Part shown: positions 1 to 9,370 of the stretch, piece by piece
How the letters are laid out: each line of letters begins with the position of its first letter
Position numbering within the stretch: the stretch's first letter is position 1
Source: JBAOHV01 sp964450685
Lineage (GTDB): Bacteria; Actinomycetota; Acidimicrobiia; Acidimicrobiales; Microtrichaceae
DNA: 64,000 nt
Direction: 5' to 3'
NCBI GenBank assembly: GCA_964450685.1
Contig: CAYVDN010000002.1
Span: 56,433 to 120,432 of the forward strand
Made by a program: the position numbers and the translations under genes
Notes under the pieces: model-generated
Seen by the model: the letters and a program-made list of their open reading frames with translations, nothing else
The model's database searches: none
Told to the model about the DNA's origin: nothing

Positions 1-694
1 CGTGGTGGATGGCCAGGTCGTCGCGCTCGGCCCAGGTCTCGACCGCTCCGTGGACAGCGCTGTTCAGACGCCTGGCTCCCAGGGATCCGGCGAAGACGAC
101 GAGGAGGGTGCGGTCGAGCGGGAGACCCAGAGCACGTCGTGCCCCGTCGCGGTCCGCCGTGCGCGCCGCCTCGAGAATTTCGTCACGGACGGGGTTGCCT
201 GTAACCGTTGCATGTGGGAGGTCGGTCTCGGGGAAGGGAACGGCGCAACCGGACGCGAACCTGGCGACGAGACGGTTGGCAGCACCGGCACGGGCGTTCT
301 GCTCCGCGACGACGAGAGGAACCCGCCAGATGACCGCGGCGACAGCCACGGCGGCCGAGGCGAAGCCACCGAGGGTCAATACGACCCGCGGCCTCCTGCG
401 GCGCACCAGTGCGGCTGCCTGGAACATCGCTCTGACCAGACCGATGATCGCCCCGATGTTCGCCCTTGTGAGCTTGCGCTGTATGCCGCGACCGGGGAGG
501 AGCGTGATGTCGAAACCTGCTGATGGCACCAACTGTGCCTCGATACCCCTGCTCGCACCCACGAAGTGGATGCCGTCGCTGTCGTGGCCGCGGTCGACGA
601 GCTCCCGTGCGACGGCGATACCCGGGAGCAGATGCCCGGCCGTTCCACCGCCTGCGATCAGCATCCAGGTGGAGCCGGCGCTGTCCGAGGTCAT
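1..694 (-). CDS. murG: MurG, lipid II synthase (3' part cut by window edge)
   Basis: UDP-GlcNAc:undecaprenyl-pyrophosphoryl-MurNAc-pentapeptide transferase. It adds GlcNAc to lipid I at the inner face of the membrane. The 231 residues present cover the N-terminal Rossmann domain and the start of the C-terminal one. They include the glycine-rich loop GGGTAGH (residues 15-21), GGFAS, an EQN motif, GNPVRDE and GSLGARRLN, all typical of MurG. The ATG at 694 overlaps the ftsW stop as ATGA, so translation is probably coupled. The gene runs off the left edge, so roughly the last third is not visible. It is the last dcw gene seen here. Confidence 0.96.
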   Translation of the reverse strand, partial: MTSDSAGSTWMLIAGGGTAGHLLPGIAVARELVDRGHDSDGIHFVGASRGIEAQLVPSAGFDITLLPGRGIQRKLTRANIGAIIGLVRAMFQAAALVRRRRPRVVLTLGGFASAAVAVAAVIWRVPLVVAEQNARAGAANRLVARFASGCAVPFPETDLPHATVTGNPVRDEILEAARTADRDGARRALGLPLDRTLLVVFAGSLGARRLNSAVHGAVETWAERDDLAIHH

Positions 695-2013
695 CGGTCG
701 TGCGCGACCGACACGAGCACGCCGACCGCCACCAGACACATCACCAGAGAGGATCCGCCGTACGACACGAACGGCAACGTTATTCCCTTGGTCGGAAGCG
801 TCCCGATCGTCACCCCGATGTTTATGAGCGCCTGCACTCCGATCCAGGCTGTGATACCGAAGGCGACCAGACGACCGAATTCGGTGCGTGTCCGCAGCGC
901 GATGCGCGCGCCCGAGGCGATGAACGCGAGGAATGCGCCGAGCACGACCAGCGATCCGATCAGACCCAACTCCTCACCGATGATCGCCAGGATGAAGTCG
1001 GAGTCTGCGAACGGCAGGTAGCCCCACTTGGCACGGGAGTTGCCGGGACCGTTGCCCCACAGCCCTCCGGACGCGAACCCGATCTGGGACTGGAGCAGCT
1101 GCCATCCTTCCTTGGCCTGGTACTGCTCGGGGTTCAGGAACGCGCCGATGCGCTTGAGCCTGAATCCCTGTCCGACGACGAGCGCCAGGACCACGAATGC
1201 AGCACCCGCTCCTGTGAGCGCCCCTACCTGCCTGCCCGGCACCCCGGCGAGGAAGAGCATCGTCAGCACGATCACTCCGAGCAGCATCGTCGTGCCCATG
1301 TCGTCACCGGCCATGACCATCGCCGCGGCGAACGCCGACACGGCGAGAACAGGTTTGAGAAGCTCTGGCGAGCCGATGTCGCGGTGGCGAACGTCGAGGA
1401 ACCTGGCGAGCCAGAGGATCAGGCCCAGCTTCAGGAGATCCGAGGGCTGACCGGTGAACATCCCGAAGCCGACCCAGCGGGTTGCTCCGTTCACCGTGAC
1501 GGCGAAGGGAAGCGCCGGTCCTCCGAGCGTGCGAAGGACGACGTCGAACGCCAGCAGGGTCTGCAGCGCCACCGCCACAAGCATCAGGGGGACCGCGATC
1601 CGGTCGCGCCAGACCTGGACCGGGATCCGCGCTGCGACCATGGCAGCGCAGACGCCGACGACCATGAACACCGCCTGGCGGCTCACGACCGCCCAGCTGG
1701 ACGAGCCGCCCTGCACCGATGCCACCGAGGACGCCGAGTACACCATCACCAGGCCGAGCAGGCAGAGCACCCCGACAGCTCCGAGCAGCACCGACTCCGC
1801 TGTCGGGCCTGGCTGGACGACATCCACCCGTGCCCTCGCGCCGCTACGCGCAGGGGTCCTGCTGGCAGGGGACTTCCTGGTGGTTGTCGTCCTGGCAGCG
1901 GTCTTCCGGGCGGAGGCTGTCCGGCTCGATGCTCGTCTCGCACTCGTGCTCGTGCTCGTGCCTGGACGCCGCGAGTTGCTGCGGGCCTGGGGTCGCCTTG
2001 TGGTGGTGCTCAC
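691..2013 (-). CDS. ftsW: FtsW, SEDS-family septal peptidoglycan glycosyltransferase
   Basis: Polytopic SEDS protein that polymerises lipid II at the septum together with its class B partner FtsI. It has 440 residues. Roughly the first 60 are a basic Ser/Thr/Ala/Arg-rich cytoplasmic tail, followed by about ten hydrophobic segments. SEDS-like stretches include GNGPGNSRAKWGYLP, ADSDFILAIIGEELG and LPFVSYGGSSL near the C-terminus. The GTG start at 2013 overlaps the murD stop (GTGA) and the stop overlaps murG. The dcw position makes FtsW more likely than RodA, since no rod-shape genes are present. Confidence 0.95.
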   Translation of the reverse strand: MSTTTRRPQARSNSRRPGTSTSTSARRASSRTASARKTAARTTTTRKSPASRTPARSGARARVDVVQPGPTAESVLLGAVGVLCLLGLVMVYSASSVASVQGGSSSWAVVSRQAVFMVVGVCAAMVAARIPVQVWRDRIAVPLMLVAVALQTLLAFDVVLRTLGGPALPFAVTVNGATRWVGFGMFTGQPSDLLKLGLILWLARFLDVRHRDIGSPELLKPVLAVSAFAAAMVMAGDDMGTTMLLGVIVLTMLFLAGVPGRQVGALTGAGAAFVVLALVVGQGFRLKRIGAFLNPEQYQAKEGWQLLQSQIGFASGGLWGNGPGNSRAKWGYLPFADSDFILAIIGEELGLIGSLVVLGAFLAFIASGARIALRTRTEFGRLVAFGITAWIGVQALINIGVTIGTLPTKGITLPFVSYGGSSLVMCLVAVGVLVSVAHDR

Positions 2014-3410
2014 GAGCCTTCTCCCAGGATGATCCTGCGCACACAGGCGACGAAGTCGTCACCGCGCTCGCCGTAGGAGCGGTACCAGTCGAACGAGGCA
2101 CAGGCTGGCGAGAGGAGCACCACGTCGCCGCTGACGGCCAGCGTCCCGGCAAGCCGCACGGCGTCCTCCATCGAGGTCGCGACAGCCGTCGGCAGACCGG
2201 GGAACACGCTGACGACCTCGGCGGCGGCATCGCCGATGCCGACCACGGCACGGACGCGGTCCGACACCTCGGCCAGGGCACCCATGTCCAGTCCCTTGTT
2301 GTGCCCACCGGCTATCAGGATCACTGAGGAGAACCCGCGAACAGCAGCGAGCGTCGCATGTGGCGCGGTGGCCTTGGAATCGTCGAACCAGCGCACGCCG
2401 TCGAGCTCACAGACGAGTTGCACGCGGTGCGACAGTCCCGTGAAACGTCCGATCGCCGTGCGGACACCGTGAATGTCCGCACCGCCCGCCAGGGCCGTCG
2501 CCGCCGCGGCCAGGACGTTCGAGCGGTCGTGGGGCAAAGCGCTCCAGAGATCGTCGACCCGGGCCAGCTGCACGTCGCCGGGACCTAGCAGCGCACCATC
2601 ACTCTCGCGGTAGTCGACCGACGCCCCGGTCGGATCGGGGCCCAGCCCGTAGCGAACGACCATCGGCGCGGCCGGTCCCGCGGGCGCTGAAGCGGCGACG
2701 ACGCTGTCGTCGACGTTGACGACGGCGACGTCACCGCGACCCTGGTCGGCCCAGATCCTGGCCTTGGCGTCGCGGTACGCGTCCAGCGACTCGTGCACGT
2801 CCAGGTGGTCCGGCGCGAAGTTCAGCCAGGTCGCCACCCGTGGCGCGAAACGCCGACTCTGAGCGAGACGGAACGATGACGCCTCGACCACGAACACCTC
2901 GGTGGCAGGGTCGTCGATCGCTGCGACCAGCGGGACCTCGGTATTGCCGACCGCCGCGCTGCGGACGCCTGAGGCGTCGAGCATCGCGTCGACGAGGGTT
3001 GTCACGGTCGTCTTGCCGTTCGTGCCGGTGATGGCCAGTACCGGACGGTCGTCCCATGCGGCCGCCAGGTCGAACTCGCTGAGCACGGCCACGCCAGCGA
3101 TCCGGGCGGCGGCGAACAACGGGTGGGATTCGGGCAGTCCCGGCGTCGGGACGACCGCGTCGACGCGGCCGAGCACATCATCCCAGTCGATCGGACCTTC
3201 GAGAACCTCGACGGATGCACCGTCGCCTGCCGCGGCGCGTACCTCGCCTGCGAGCACGTCGCGGCGCACCGGGTCGCCGTCATCGCCGAGTACGACGTCC
3301 CTGCCGCGCCGGACGAGAGCATCGGCGACTGCCATGTTGGTCACGCCCAGTCCGTGCACCAGGAAGCGCCGCTCCGCCAGGTCATCCACGTGCGATTCGG
3401 CGGCGGTCAT
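2010..3410 (-). CDS. murD: MurD, UDP-MurNAc-L-alanine:D-glutamate ligase
   Basis: Cytoplasmic ATP-dependent Mur ligase adding D-Glu to UDP-MurNAc-L-Ala. It has 466 residues, normal for the family. The N-terminal Rossmann-like domain has VHGLGVTN in place of the UDP-binding glycine motif. The ATPase P-loop ITGTNGKTT lies near residues 127-135, followed by EASSFRL, and HNKGLDMG and SPACASFD in the C-terminal domain. The reading frame stays open far upstream, but the ATG at 3410 is chosen because it overlaps the mraY stop as ATGA and gives the canonical length. Confidence 0.96.
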   Translation of the reverse strand: MTAAESHVDDLAERRFLVHGLGVTNMAVADALVRRGRDVVLGDDGDPVRRDVLAGEVRAAAGDGASVEVLEGPIDWDDVLGRVDAVVPTPGLPESHPLFAAARIAGVAVLSEFDLAAAWDDRPVLAITGTNGKTTVTTLVDAMLDASGVRSAAVGNTEVPLVAAIDDPATEVFVVEASSFRLAQSRRFAPRVATWLNFAPDHLDVHESLDAYRDAKARIWADQGRGDVAVVNVDDSVVAASAPAGPAAPMVVRYGLGPDPTGASVDYRESDGALLGPGDVQLARVDDLWSALPHDRSNVLAAAATALAGGADIHGVRTAIGRFTGLSHRVQLVCELDGVRWFDDSKATAPHATLAAVRGFSSVILIAGGHNKGLDMGALAEVSDRVRAVVGIGDAAAEVVSVFPGLPTAVATSMEDAVRLAGTLAVSGDVVLLSPACASFDWYRSYGERGDDFVACVRRIILGEGS

Positions 3411-4438
3411 CCCAACCCCCCGCCACGGATGAACTCCCGGTAGAAGAGACCCAGGCCGAACGCCGTGCACGCCCCTGTCACCATCCAGAGCCGGATGATG
3501 ACAGTGGTCTCGGGCCAGCCCTTCAGCTCGAAGTGGTGGTGGATCGGCGCCATCTTGAAGATGCGTCGACCGAAGAGACGGAAGCTGGCTACCTGAAGGA
3601 TGACCGAGACGGTCTCGAGCACGAACACCAGGCCCAGGATCGGCAGCAGGAGCGCTGTCGACGAGCTCAGAGCCAGCGCGGCGAGAGCCATGCCGATAGC
3701 CAGCGACCCGGTGTCGCCCATGAAGATCTGCGCTGGCGCGGCGTTCCACCAGAGGAACCCGGCGCAGGCCCCCATCATCGCTGCGGCGACCACTGCCAGG
3801 TCCAGGCCGACGTTGATCTCGAAGAATCCCGAATACCTGAAGATCGAGTAGCCGATGACGACGTACCCGGCGAACACGAGGGCGGCCGAGCCGGCTGCCA
3901 GACCGTCCAGCCCATCGGTCAGGTTCACGGCGTTCGTGGTGGCTGCAATCAGCAGGATCGCCCAGACCGCCCAACCGATCCGCCCGAGCTCCCACCCCAT
4001 GTCGTTCCACTTGGCGAAGCTGATGGTCGTGTGCACGTTGGTGCGCGCCAGCATCATCAGGACGAACAGGAGCGCGACCGCGAGAAGCCCGAACATCTTC
4101 GCCCGCTTCGACAGACCGAGGTTGCGCTCGTTGGCGACCTTTATCCAGTCGTCGAGCAGTCCTACGACTCCGGCGCCGCTGATGGCGAGCATCGCAGCGA
4201 TCCCGGTCCATGTGAACACGCCGTCGTAGAGGTTCGAGACCAGGTAGCCGGCCAGGGCGCCGGCGACGATCGCAATACCACCCATCGTCGGTGTTCCGGC
4301 CTTGACCATGTGGCCCTCGGGAACATCCTCGTGGATCGGCTGGCCGATCCGGCGCTGGGTCAGCAGCACCACGAGCATCTTCGTACCGCCGAGCGACACG
4401 ATCGTCGCGATCCCGACGGCGAGGAGCAGCCTGATCAC
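3407..4438 (-). CDS. mraY: MraY, phospho-MurNAc-pentapeptide translocase
   Basis: Integral membrane enzyme that transfers phospho-MurNAc-pentapeptide from UDP to undecaprenyl phosphate, making lipid I. It has 343 residues and about ten hydrophobic segments. Family signatures include GTPTMGG, the catalytic-region DD of LLDDWIKV, NAVNLTDGLDGLAAG, FMGDTGSLAIG and a histidine-rich loop (PIHHHFELKGW). The GTG at 4438 overlaps the murE stop (GTGA). It directly follows murE; the murF that normally sits between them is absent. Confidence 0.97.
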   Translation of the reverse strand: MIRLLLAVGIATIVSLGGTKMLVVLLTQRRIGQPIHEDVPEGHMVKAGTPTMGGIAIVAGALAGYLVSNLYDGVFTWTGIAAMLAISGAGVVGLLDDWIKVANERNLGLSKRAKMFGLLAVALLFVLMMLARTNVHTTISFAKWNDMGWELGRIGWAVWAILLIAATTNAVNLTDGLDGLAAGSAALVFAGYVVIGYSIFRYSGFFEINVGLDLAVVAAAMMGACAGFLWWNAAPAQIFMGDTGSLAIGMALAALALSSSTALLLPILGLVFVLETVSVILQVASFRLFGRRIFKMAPIHHHFELKGWPETTVIIRLWMVTGACTAFGLGLFYREFIRGGGLG

Positions 4439-5835
4439 GAGACGTCCCCCGCCCCGGCCGATGCGCGGCGGACCTCGGCGCGGTCGTCGAAGGGCAGGGT
4501 CCTGTCGGCGAACACCTGGCCCTGCTCGTGACCCTTGCCAGCCACCACGACGACGTCCCCGGGTCCCGCTGCGGCCAGGGCCGATCGGATTGCCACGGAA
4601 CGGTCGAGCTCGACCTCGTGCGAGCCTGATACGCCGGCGAGGATCTCGGCGACGATCGCGTCAGGATCCTCACCGCGCGGATTGTCGTTGGTCACGATGA
4701 CGTGATCAGCGAGCTCGGACGCGATCCTGCCCATCATCGGTCGCTTTGACCGGTCCCTGTCGCCGCCGCACCCGAACACGACCACAACTTTTCCACGCGC
4801 GTCGGCCAGCTCCCGCGATGCTGCCAGGACCTGCTCCAGAGCGTCAGGGGTGTGCGCGTAGTCGACGACTGCCAGCGCACCGCCTGTGACGTCGAAGGTC
4901 TCGAACCTTCCGGGGACCGGCGCGAGCGCGGCCAGGCCCTCGGCGATCGTCTCCGGTCCGACACCCAGGGACACGCACGCCTCTGCAGCCAGCAGGGCGT
5001 TGGCCACGTTGTGTCGGCCGTGCATGGCCACGAGCACGTCGGTGCCCTTCCAGCGGAACCGGCTACCGGCCCGTGTCATTGCCAGATCCTCGGCATCGCC
5101 CATCGACACCGGACGCATGGGGATGTCCGACGCATCGACCAACAGGCGGCCGTGCAGGTCGTCGACGAAGACGACTCCCACCCGTGCCCTGCCGGGCTCG
5201 AAGAGACGGGCCTTGGCAGCGAAGTACGCCTCGGGAGTGCCGTGGAAGTCGAGGTGGTCGGTTCCCAAGTTGGTGAACACCCCGACCGCGAAGTCGACCG
5301 CGTCCACCCGGTGCATCGACAGTGCGTGCGAGGAGACCTCGATAGCCACCGTGTCGACTCCCACTGCCTGCATCTCGGCGAGCTGGCGCTGGAGGTCGGG
5401 CGCCTCGGGGGTCGTCCGGGCACCGGTGAGGGTCCCGATCGTTGCAGCGGTCCGACCGGCCGCTGCCATGATCGCCTCGATCATCGACACGACCGTCGTC
5501 TTCCCGTTGGTGCCGGTGACGCCGATCACGTCGAGCGACTTCGACGGCTCACCATGCACGTACGCCGCTGCCGATGCCATGGCGGCACGCACGTCCTCGA
5601 CGACCAATTGCGCTGCGGGCGAACGCAACTCCCGTTCGCAGAGCAACGCGACAGCACCTGCTCCGACCGCCTCGACGGCGTGGTCGTGCCCGTCGTGGTG
5701 CTCCCCGCGCACGCAGCAGAACAGCGACCCCGGCGTGACCGACCGGGAATCCATGAACACGTCGCCCACCTCGATCGTCGGATCGCCGATCAGATGCGCG
5801 CCGAGCAGGGCGGAGAGCTCCTCCAACGAGGTCAT
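4435..5835 (-). CDS. murE: MurE, UDP-MurNAc-tripeptide synthetase (meso-DAP type)
   Basis: Mur ligase adding the third stem-peptide residue. It has 466 residues. The N-terminal UDP-binding domain contains DSRSVTPGSLF. The P-loop VTGTNGKTT lies at about 106-114, followed by EVSSHAL and TNLGTDHLDFHG. The C-terminal domain has GCGGDRDRSKRP and a DNPR motif at about 384-387, the known signature for meso-diaminopimelate rather than lysine. The ATG overlaps the ftsI stop and the stop overlaps mraY. It is a single MurE, not a MurE-MurF fusion. Confidence 0.96.
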   Translation of the reverse strand: MTSLEELSALLGAHLIGDPTIEVGDVFMDSRSVTPGSLFCCVRGEHHDGHDHAVEAVGAGAVALLCERELRSPAAQLVVEDVRAAMASAAAYVHGEPSKSLDVIGVTGTNGKTTVVSMIEAIMAAAGRTAATIGTLTGARTTPEAPDLQRQLAEMQAVGVDTVAIEVSSHALSMHRVDAVDFAVGVFTNLGTDHLDFHGTPEAYFAAKARLFEPGRARVGVVFVDDLHGRLLVDASDIPMRPVSMGDAEDLAMTRAGSRFRWKGTDVLVAMHGRHNVANALLAAEACVSLGVGPETIAEGLAALAPVPGRFETFDVTGGALAVVDYAHTPDALEQVLAASRELADARGKVVVVFGCGGDRDRSKRPMMGRIASELADHVIVTNDNPRGEDPDAIVAEILAGVSGSHEVELDRSVAIRSALAAAGPGDVVVVAGKGHEQGQVFADRTLPFDDRAEVRRASAGAGDVS

Positions 5836-7811
5836 CAGCCGTTCCCGCTCGAGCTGGAGGTGCTCCCGTCCGACCCACTCGATGCACTGGCCGAGGTACC
5901 TGCCGAGGCAGGTACTGCACGCACCGGCCCTGACGATGCGGGCGTGTCGAGCGCCCCTGACGGGGCGATCCCGAGCTCACGGATGGACAACTTGGCGAGC
6001 TCGCTGAAGATCGGTCCGGCGGCTGTGGCGCCGGTGAGCCCGGGGGTCGAGTCCTCGATGATCACAGTGACGGCCACCTCGGGGCGATCGGCCGGGAAGT
6101 AGCCGGTGAACGCGGCCACGTAGTGGTAGCCACCGTCTATCCACCTGTACGCGTCCTTGCGATCGACCCTCTCGGGGCTGACCATCCGGGAGGTACCTGT
6201 CTTGGCCGCCACCTCGTAGCCGGGAAGGCTCAGCGCCTTGCCTGTGCCCTCGCGGACGACCTCCTGGAGCATCGAGGAGACCTCACGCGCTGCACGCTCG
6301 GAGATCACCTGTCGGTCGGGGCCCGCGCTGACCTCCGTCCGGGTGCCATCCGGTGCGACGAGCGAGTCGACAAGTCGCGGAGCGACGTAGCGACCGTCGT
6401 TCGCTATCACGTTGTACGCAGCCCACAGCTGGAGTGCTGTGGCGCTCTGGTGAGTACCGATCGCCGAGGCAGCCAGGTCGGGTTCGGTCCAGGCGCTCAC
6501 GTCCGGCAACAGCCCGGCGGATTCCGCTGGGTGCCCCACACCGGTCCTGGCTCCGAACCCGAAGCCCACGAGCGCGTCGTAGAGCGCCTGCTTTCCCAGG
6601 CCCTGGGCGATCTTGATCGTGCCGACGTTCGAGGACTCGGCCAGGATCCGGCTCACCTGCATGGCCTCGGTCGCGTGCTCCTCGGAGTCCGAGAACGTCC
6701 GATCGTCCACAACCAGACGCCAAGGCACCTCGATGGTCGTGTCAGCGTCGACCTGACCTGCCTCGACAGCGGCGGCGATCGTGACCAGCTTGAACACCGA
6801 CCCGGCCTGGTAGGCGTTCGCCAGCGCTGTCGGTCCACTCGACAGGCCCACCTTGCCGGTCTTGGAGTCGCGCTCGACCGATGCCGCAGCAAGGACCTCG
6901 CCGGTCGACGGGCGACCGATGATCGCGACTCCGCGGACTCCGCCGGCGGTCTCGGTACCCGCAGCGACGATCCGCTCGGCCTCGTACTGGAGTGTACGAT
7001 CCAGTGTCAGCTGCACGTCGGAGCCGACCGACGGTTGCTCCACCATGCGTTCAGCACCGGCGATCGTCGCACCTGCCGCGCCGAACTCGACCACCTTGCG
7101 ACCAGGGCTGCCGCGGAGCTGTTCGTCGTAGGCACGTTCGATCCCGGCCAACTCACCCGGACCGTCGGGCCCCACGTTCCCGATGAGCCGCAGCGCCGAA
7201 CCACCTGCCGGGTGCACCCGCTCGGTCGAGTCCTCGAGAATCAGGACATCCTCGACACCAGCCTCTGCGAGAGCCTCGATCGCTGCACGGGCATCCTCCT
7301 CGCGGACGGTCTCGGCCAGCCTGACCCACGGGTCGTCGGACTCCGAGCGCAGGAGGATTCGGGCGAGCTCCGTGCTCTCCACACCCAGGTGGGGCGCCAG
7401 CTCGTCGGCGAACTGCTCGAGGTCGGCCCGATCCTCGATCCCTTCCTTCGAGAGTGTCGCCATGTTGACCGCCACTCGCTTGCGCGGCACCGAGATGGCC
7501 AGCTCGACGCCGTTTCGATCGAGAATCGACCCGCGCTGAGCAGGCAGCTCGACCGAGCGGACACGTTGGTCCTCACCCCTGCGCGCCAGTTCTCCCCCGT
7601 CGCCGGCCTGGACACCGACGAGCTTCAGTATCGACAGCACTGCCAGCATGCCCAGGAGGCCGCCGACCACCATCAGGCGGCGACCTACGTCGAACGGTTG
7701 TCCGCCCCGTCGGCGATGACCGCCAGACGTAGCACGGTGCCGCTGGTGCGACCGAGAGGATGCGGAGCGTGGCCCGTTCGGGCGCGTGGGGCGGGAGCGA
7801 CGATCAGCCAC
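5835..7811 (-). CDS. ftsI: FtsI/PBP3-like class B penicillin-binding protein
   Basis: Septal transpeptidase that cross-links peptidoglycan with FtsW. With the chosen GTG start it has 658 residues: a basic cytoplasmic tail, one membrane anchor (about 46-66), a PBP dimer/pedestal region beginning near RGSILDRNG, and the penicillin-binding domain. The active-site motifs are all present: SVFK (about 338-341), SSN (about 393-395) and KTG (about 537-539). The frame is open upstream, but GTG 7811 is preferred. It overlaps the end of the FtsL-like gene by 8 bases and has a GAGGAGGG-type ribosome site about 12 bases upstream. Confidence 0.94.
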   Translation of the reverse strand: MADRRSRPTRPNGPRSASSRSHQRHRATSGGHRRRGGQPFDVGRRLMVVGGLLGMLAVLSILKLVGVQAGDGGELARRGEDQRVRSVELPAQRGSILDRNGVELAISVPRKRVAVNMATLSKEGIEDRADLEQFADELAPHLGVESTELARILLRSESDDPWVRLAETVREEDARAAIEALAEAGVEDVLILEDSTERVHPAGGSALRLIGNVGPDGPGELAGIERAYDEQLRGSPGRKVVEFGAAGATIAGAERMVEQPSVGSDVQLTLDRTLQYEAERIVAAGTETAGGVRGVAIIGRPSTGEVLAAASVERDSKTGKVGLSSGPTALANAYQAGSVFKLVTIAAAVEAGQVDADTTIEVPWRLVVDDRTFSDSEEHATEAMQVSRILAESSNVGTIKIAQGLGKQALYDALVGFGFGARTGVGHPAESAGLLPDVSAWTEPDLAASAIGTHQSATALQLWAAYNVIANDGRYVAPRLVDSLVAPDGTRTEVSAGPDRQVISERAAREVSSMLQEVVREGTGKALSLPGYEVAAKTGTSRMVSPERVDRKDAYRWIDGGYHYVAAFTGYFPADRPEVAVTVIIEDSTPGLTGATAAGPIFSELAKLSIRELGIAPSGALDTPASSGPVRAVPASAGTSASASSGSDGSTSSSSGNG

Positions 7812-8331
7812 CGGAACCGGTGCCCTCCTCGGTTCCCCCACCGGCCGGCACCTCAGCGACAGGTGCGTCCTGCGGCGGTGTGAGCGGCACCACCATCGCG
7901 GGAGCCACCATGCCGAGCGCGGCGGCTTCGGCCATGATCCGTTCGGGTGACTCGGCGACTGCAACATCGACCCGGAGGTCACGCTGTCGGCGCTCGGCCA
8001 CGACCAGCTGCTGATCGAGCTGGTCGATGCGGTGTTGAGCTTCGATCCGCTGCGCCTGGATGGTCACCGATCCAGCAAGGATCACGAAGAACAGCGCGAC
8101 CCCGGTGAACAGCATCGTGCGAGGCCCGAAGCGCCGCCTCGGATGAACCGCCCACCGCGGTCCGGTCGTCGCCTGGGGGCGCGCCCGGACCGCGGCTCGC
8201 GACCGGGTACCGCCGACGGTCTGCGTCCGCGAGCGATGCACAGGGCTGCGCTGCTTGGTCGAGCGCGCCGGGCTGCGCTGTGCCTGACGGCGTGCTGGTG
8301 CGGCGCGTTCACGCGACCGGACGGCTGTCAT
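7804..8331 (-). CDS. ftsL: FtsL/FtsB-like septum formation protein
   Basis: Small bitopic division protein, 175 residues. An Arg/Ala-rich basic cytoplasmic stretch of about 70 residues precedes one membrane segment (about 73-92). A short coiled coil then runs from about 93 to 125 (AQHRIDQLDQQLVVAERRQ), followed by a Pro/Gly tail. FtsL-type proteins are poorly conserved. The call rests on this topology and on the position between rsmH and ftsI, where ftsL normally sits. The ATG overlaps the rsmH stop as ATGA. Confidence 0.8.
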   Translation of the reverse strand: MTAVRSRERAAPARRQAQRSPARSTKQRSPVHRSRTQTVGGTRSRAAVRARPQATTGPRWAVHPRRRFGPRTMLFTGVALFFVILAGSVTIQAQRIEAQHRIDQLDQQLVVAERRQRDLRVDVAVAESPERIMAEAAALGMVAPAMVVPLTPPQDAPVAEVPAGGGTEEGTGSGG

Positions 8332-9314
8332 GAGGCCTGTTCTGCCAGTCGTTCAACCGCTCGGAGTCGCACACTCTCGGAGCGCCGGTTGGCGGCGACC
8401 TCCTCGGCCGAAGCCGTCCAGGCACCGCGTTTGAGCAGCCGCACGGTCGGGGTAGCACCGCAGGCGCAGGGCAGCCCCGGCGGGCAGACACACCCGCCCG
8501 ACTCCGCCTCGCGCATCGTCGACTTGACCATCCGGTCCTCGAGCGAGTGGTACGACATGACCGCCAGCCGGCCACCCGGGGCGAGCACCGAGATGGCTCC
8601 GTCCAGTGCATCCGCCAGCTGCTCGAGCTCACGGTTCACCTCGATGCGGATCGCCTGGAAGGTCCGCTTGGCCGGGTGGCCTCCCGTACGGCGAGCGGGA
8701 GCGGGAATCGCGGAGCGGACGACCTCGGCGAGGTGCTCGGTATCGAGCACGGGACGGGCGTCGACGATCGCCCGCGCCACCCGGGCTGCATAGCGCTCCT
8801 CTCCGTACTCCCGGATGACCCTGGTCAGCTCCGCATGGTCGTACTCGTTGACCACGTCGAGAGCGCTCAGCGCCTGGCGGCGATCCATACGCATGTCCAG
8901 CGGCGCAGCAGAGCGGTACGAGAAGCCCCGCTCGGCCTCGTCCAGCTGCGGGGATGAGACTCCAAGATCCATCAGCACGGCACTCGCTCCTTCGTCGGTT
9001 CTCTCTCTGACCAGCTCGGCGATCCGGTCGAAGCCGGTCCGCACGATCTCCACCCGGTCACCGAAGGGCTCGAGGCGACGGGCGGCAGCGGTGATCGCCC
9101 TGTCGTCACGGTCGAGCCCCAGGAGGCGTAGCCCCGGGTTTGCGGCCAGCACGGCCGCGGCGTGTCCACCGCCGCCGAGCGTCGCGTCCACGAAGAGCCC
9201 GGGTGCGACACCGGCGAAGATCCCGACCACGCGCTCGACCAGGACGGGAACGTGATGGAACTCGTTCTGCGCCGCTGACTGCGCCGGAGGTGTCCGTTCG
9301 TACTCATCGGACAC
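8328..9314 (-). CDS. rsmH: RsmH (MraW), 16S rRNA m4C1402 methyltransferase
   Basis: S-adenosylmethionine-dependent enzyme that N4-methylates C1402 in the 16S rRNA decoding centre. It has 328 residues from GTG 9314. Visible motifs are HVPVLVERV near the start, the SAM-binding DATLGGGGHA, ILMDLGVSS-like LMDLGVSSPQLD, the RGFSYR region, RRTGGHPAKRTFQAIRIEVN and SYHSLEDRMVK. An earlier in-frame start at 9404 exists, but it would place unconserved sequence and one arm of the upstream inverted repeat inside the protein. Confidence 0.94.
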   Translation of the reverse strand: MSDEYERTPPAQSAAQNEFHHVPVLVERVVGIFAGVAPGLFVDATLGGGGHAAAVLAANPGLRLLGLDRDDRAITAAARRLEPFGDRVEIVRTGFDRIAELVRERTDEGASAVLMDLGVSSPQLDEAERGFSYRSAAPLDMRMDRRQALSALDVVNEYDHAELTRVIREYGEERYAARVARAIVDARPVLDTEHLAEVVRSAIPAPARRTGGHPAKRTFQAIRIEVNRELEQLADALDGAISVLAPGGRLAVMSYHSLEDRMVKSTMREAESGGCVCPPGLPCACGATPTVRLLKRGAWTASAEEVAANRRSESVRLRAVERLAEQAS

Positions 9315-9370
9315 GTTCGCCCCGATCCGGCACCGCGACGACCGAAGTGCTCCGGCACGACACGACAACT

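Noticed and set aside
3215..4531. Long plus-strand frames opposite the dcw genes (for example 3215-4531, 4852-6102, 6123-7883)
   Set aside because: They mirror the codon structure of the minus-strand genes and encode Arg/Asp/His-rich sequence without any recognisable family.
2010..4673. Open frame of 887 codons across murD and mraY on the minus strand
   Set aside because: Only the last 466 codons are MurD. The upstream part is antisense-frame noise over mraY, which is open because of high GC.
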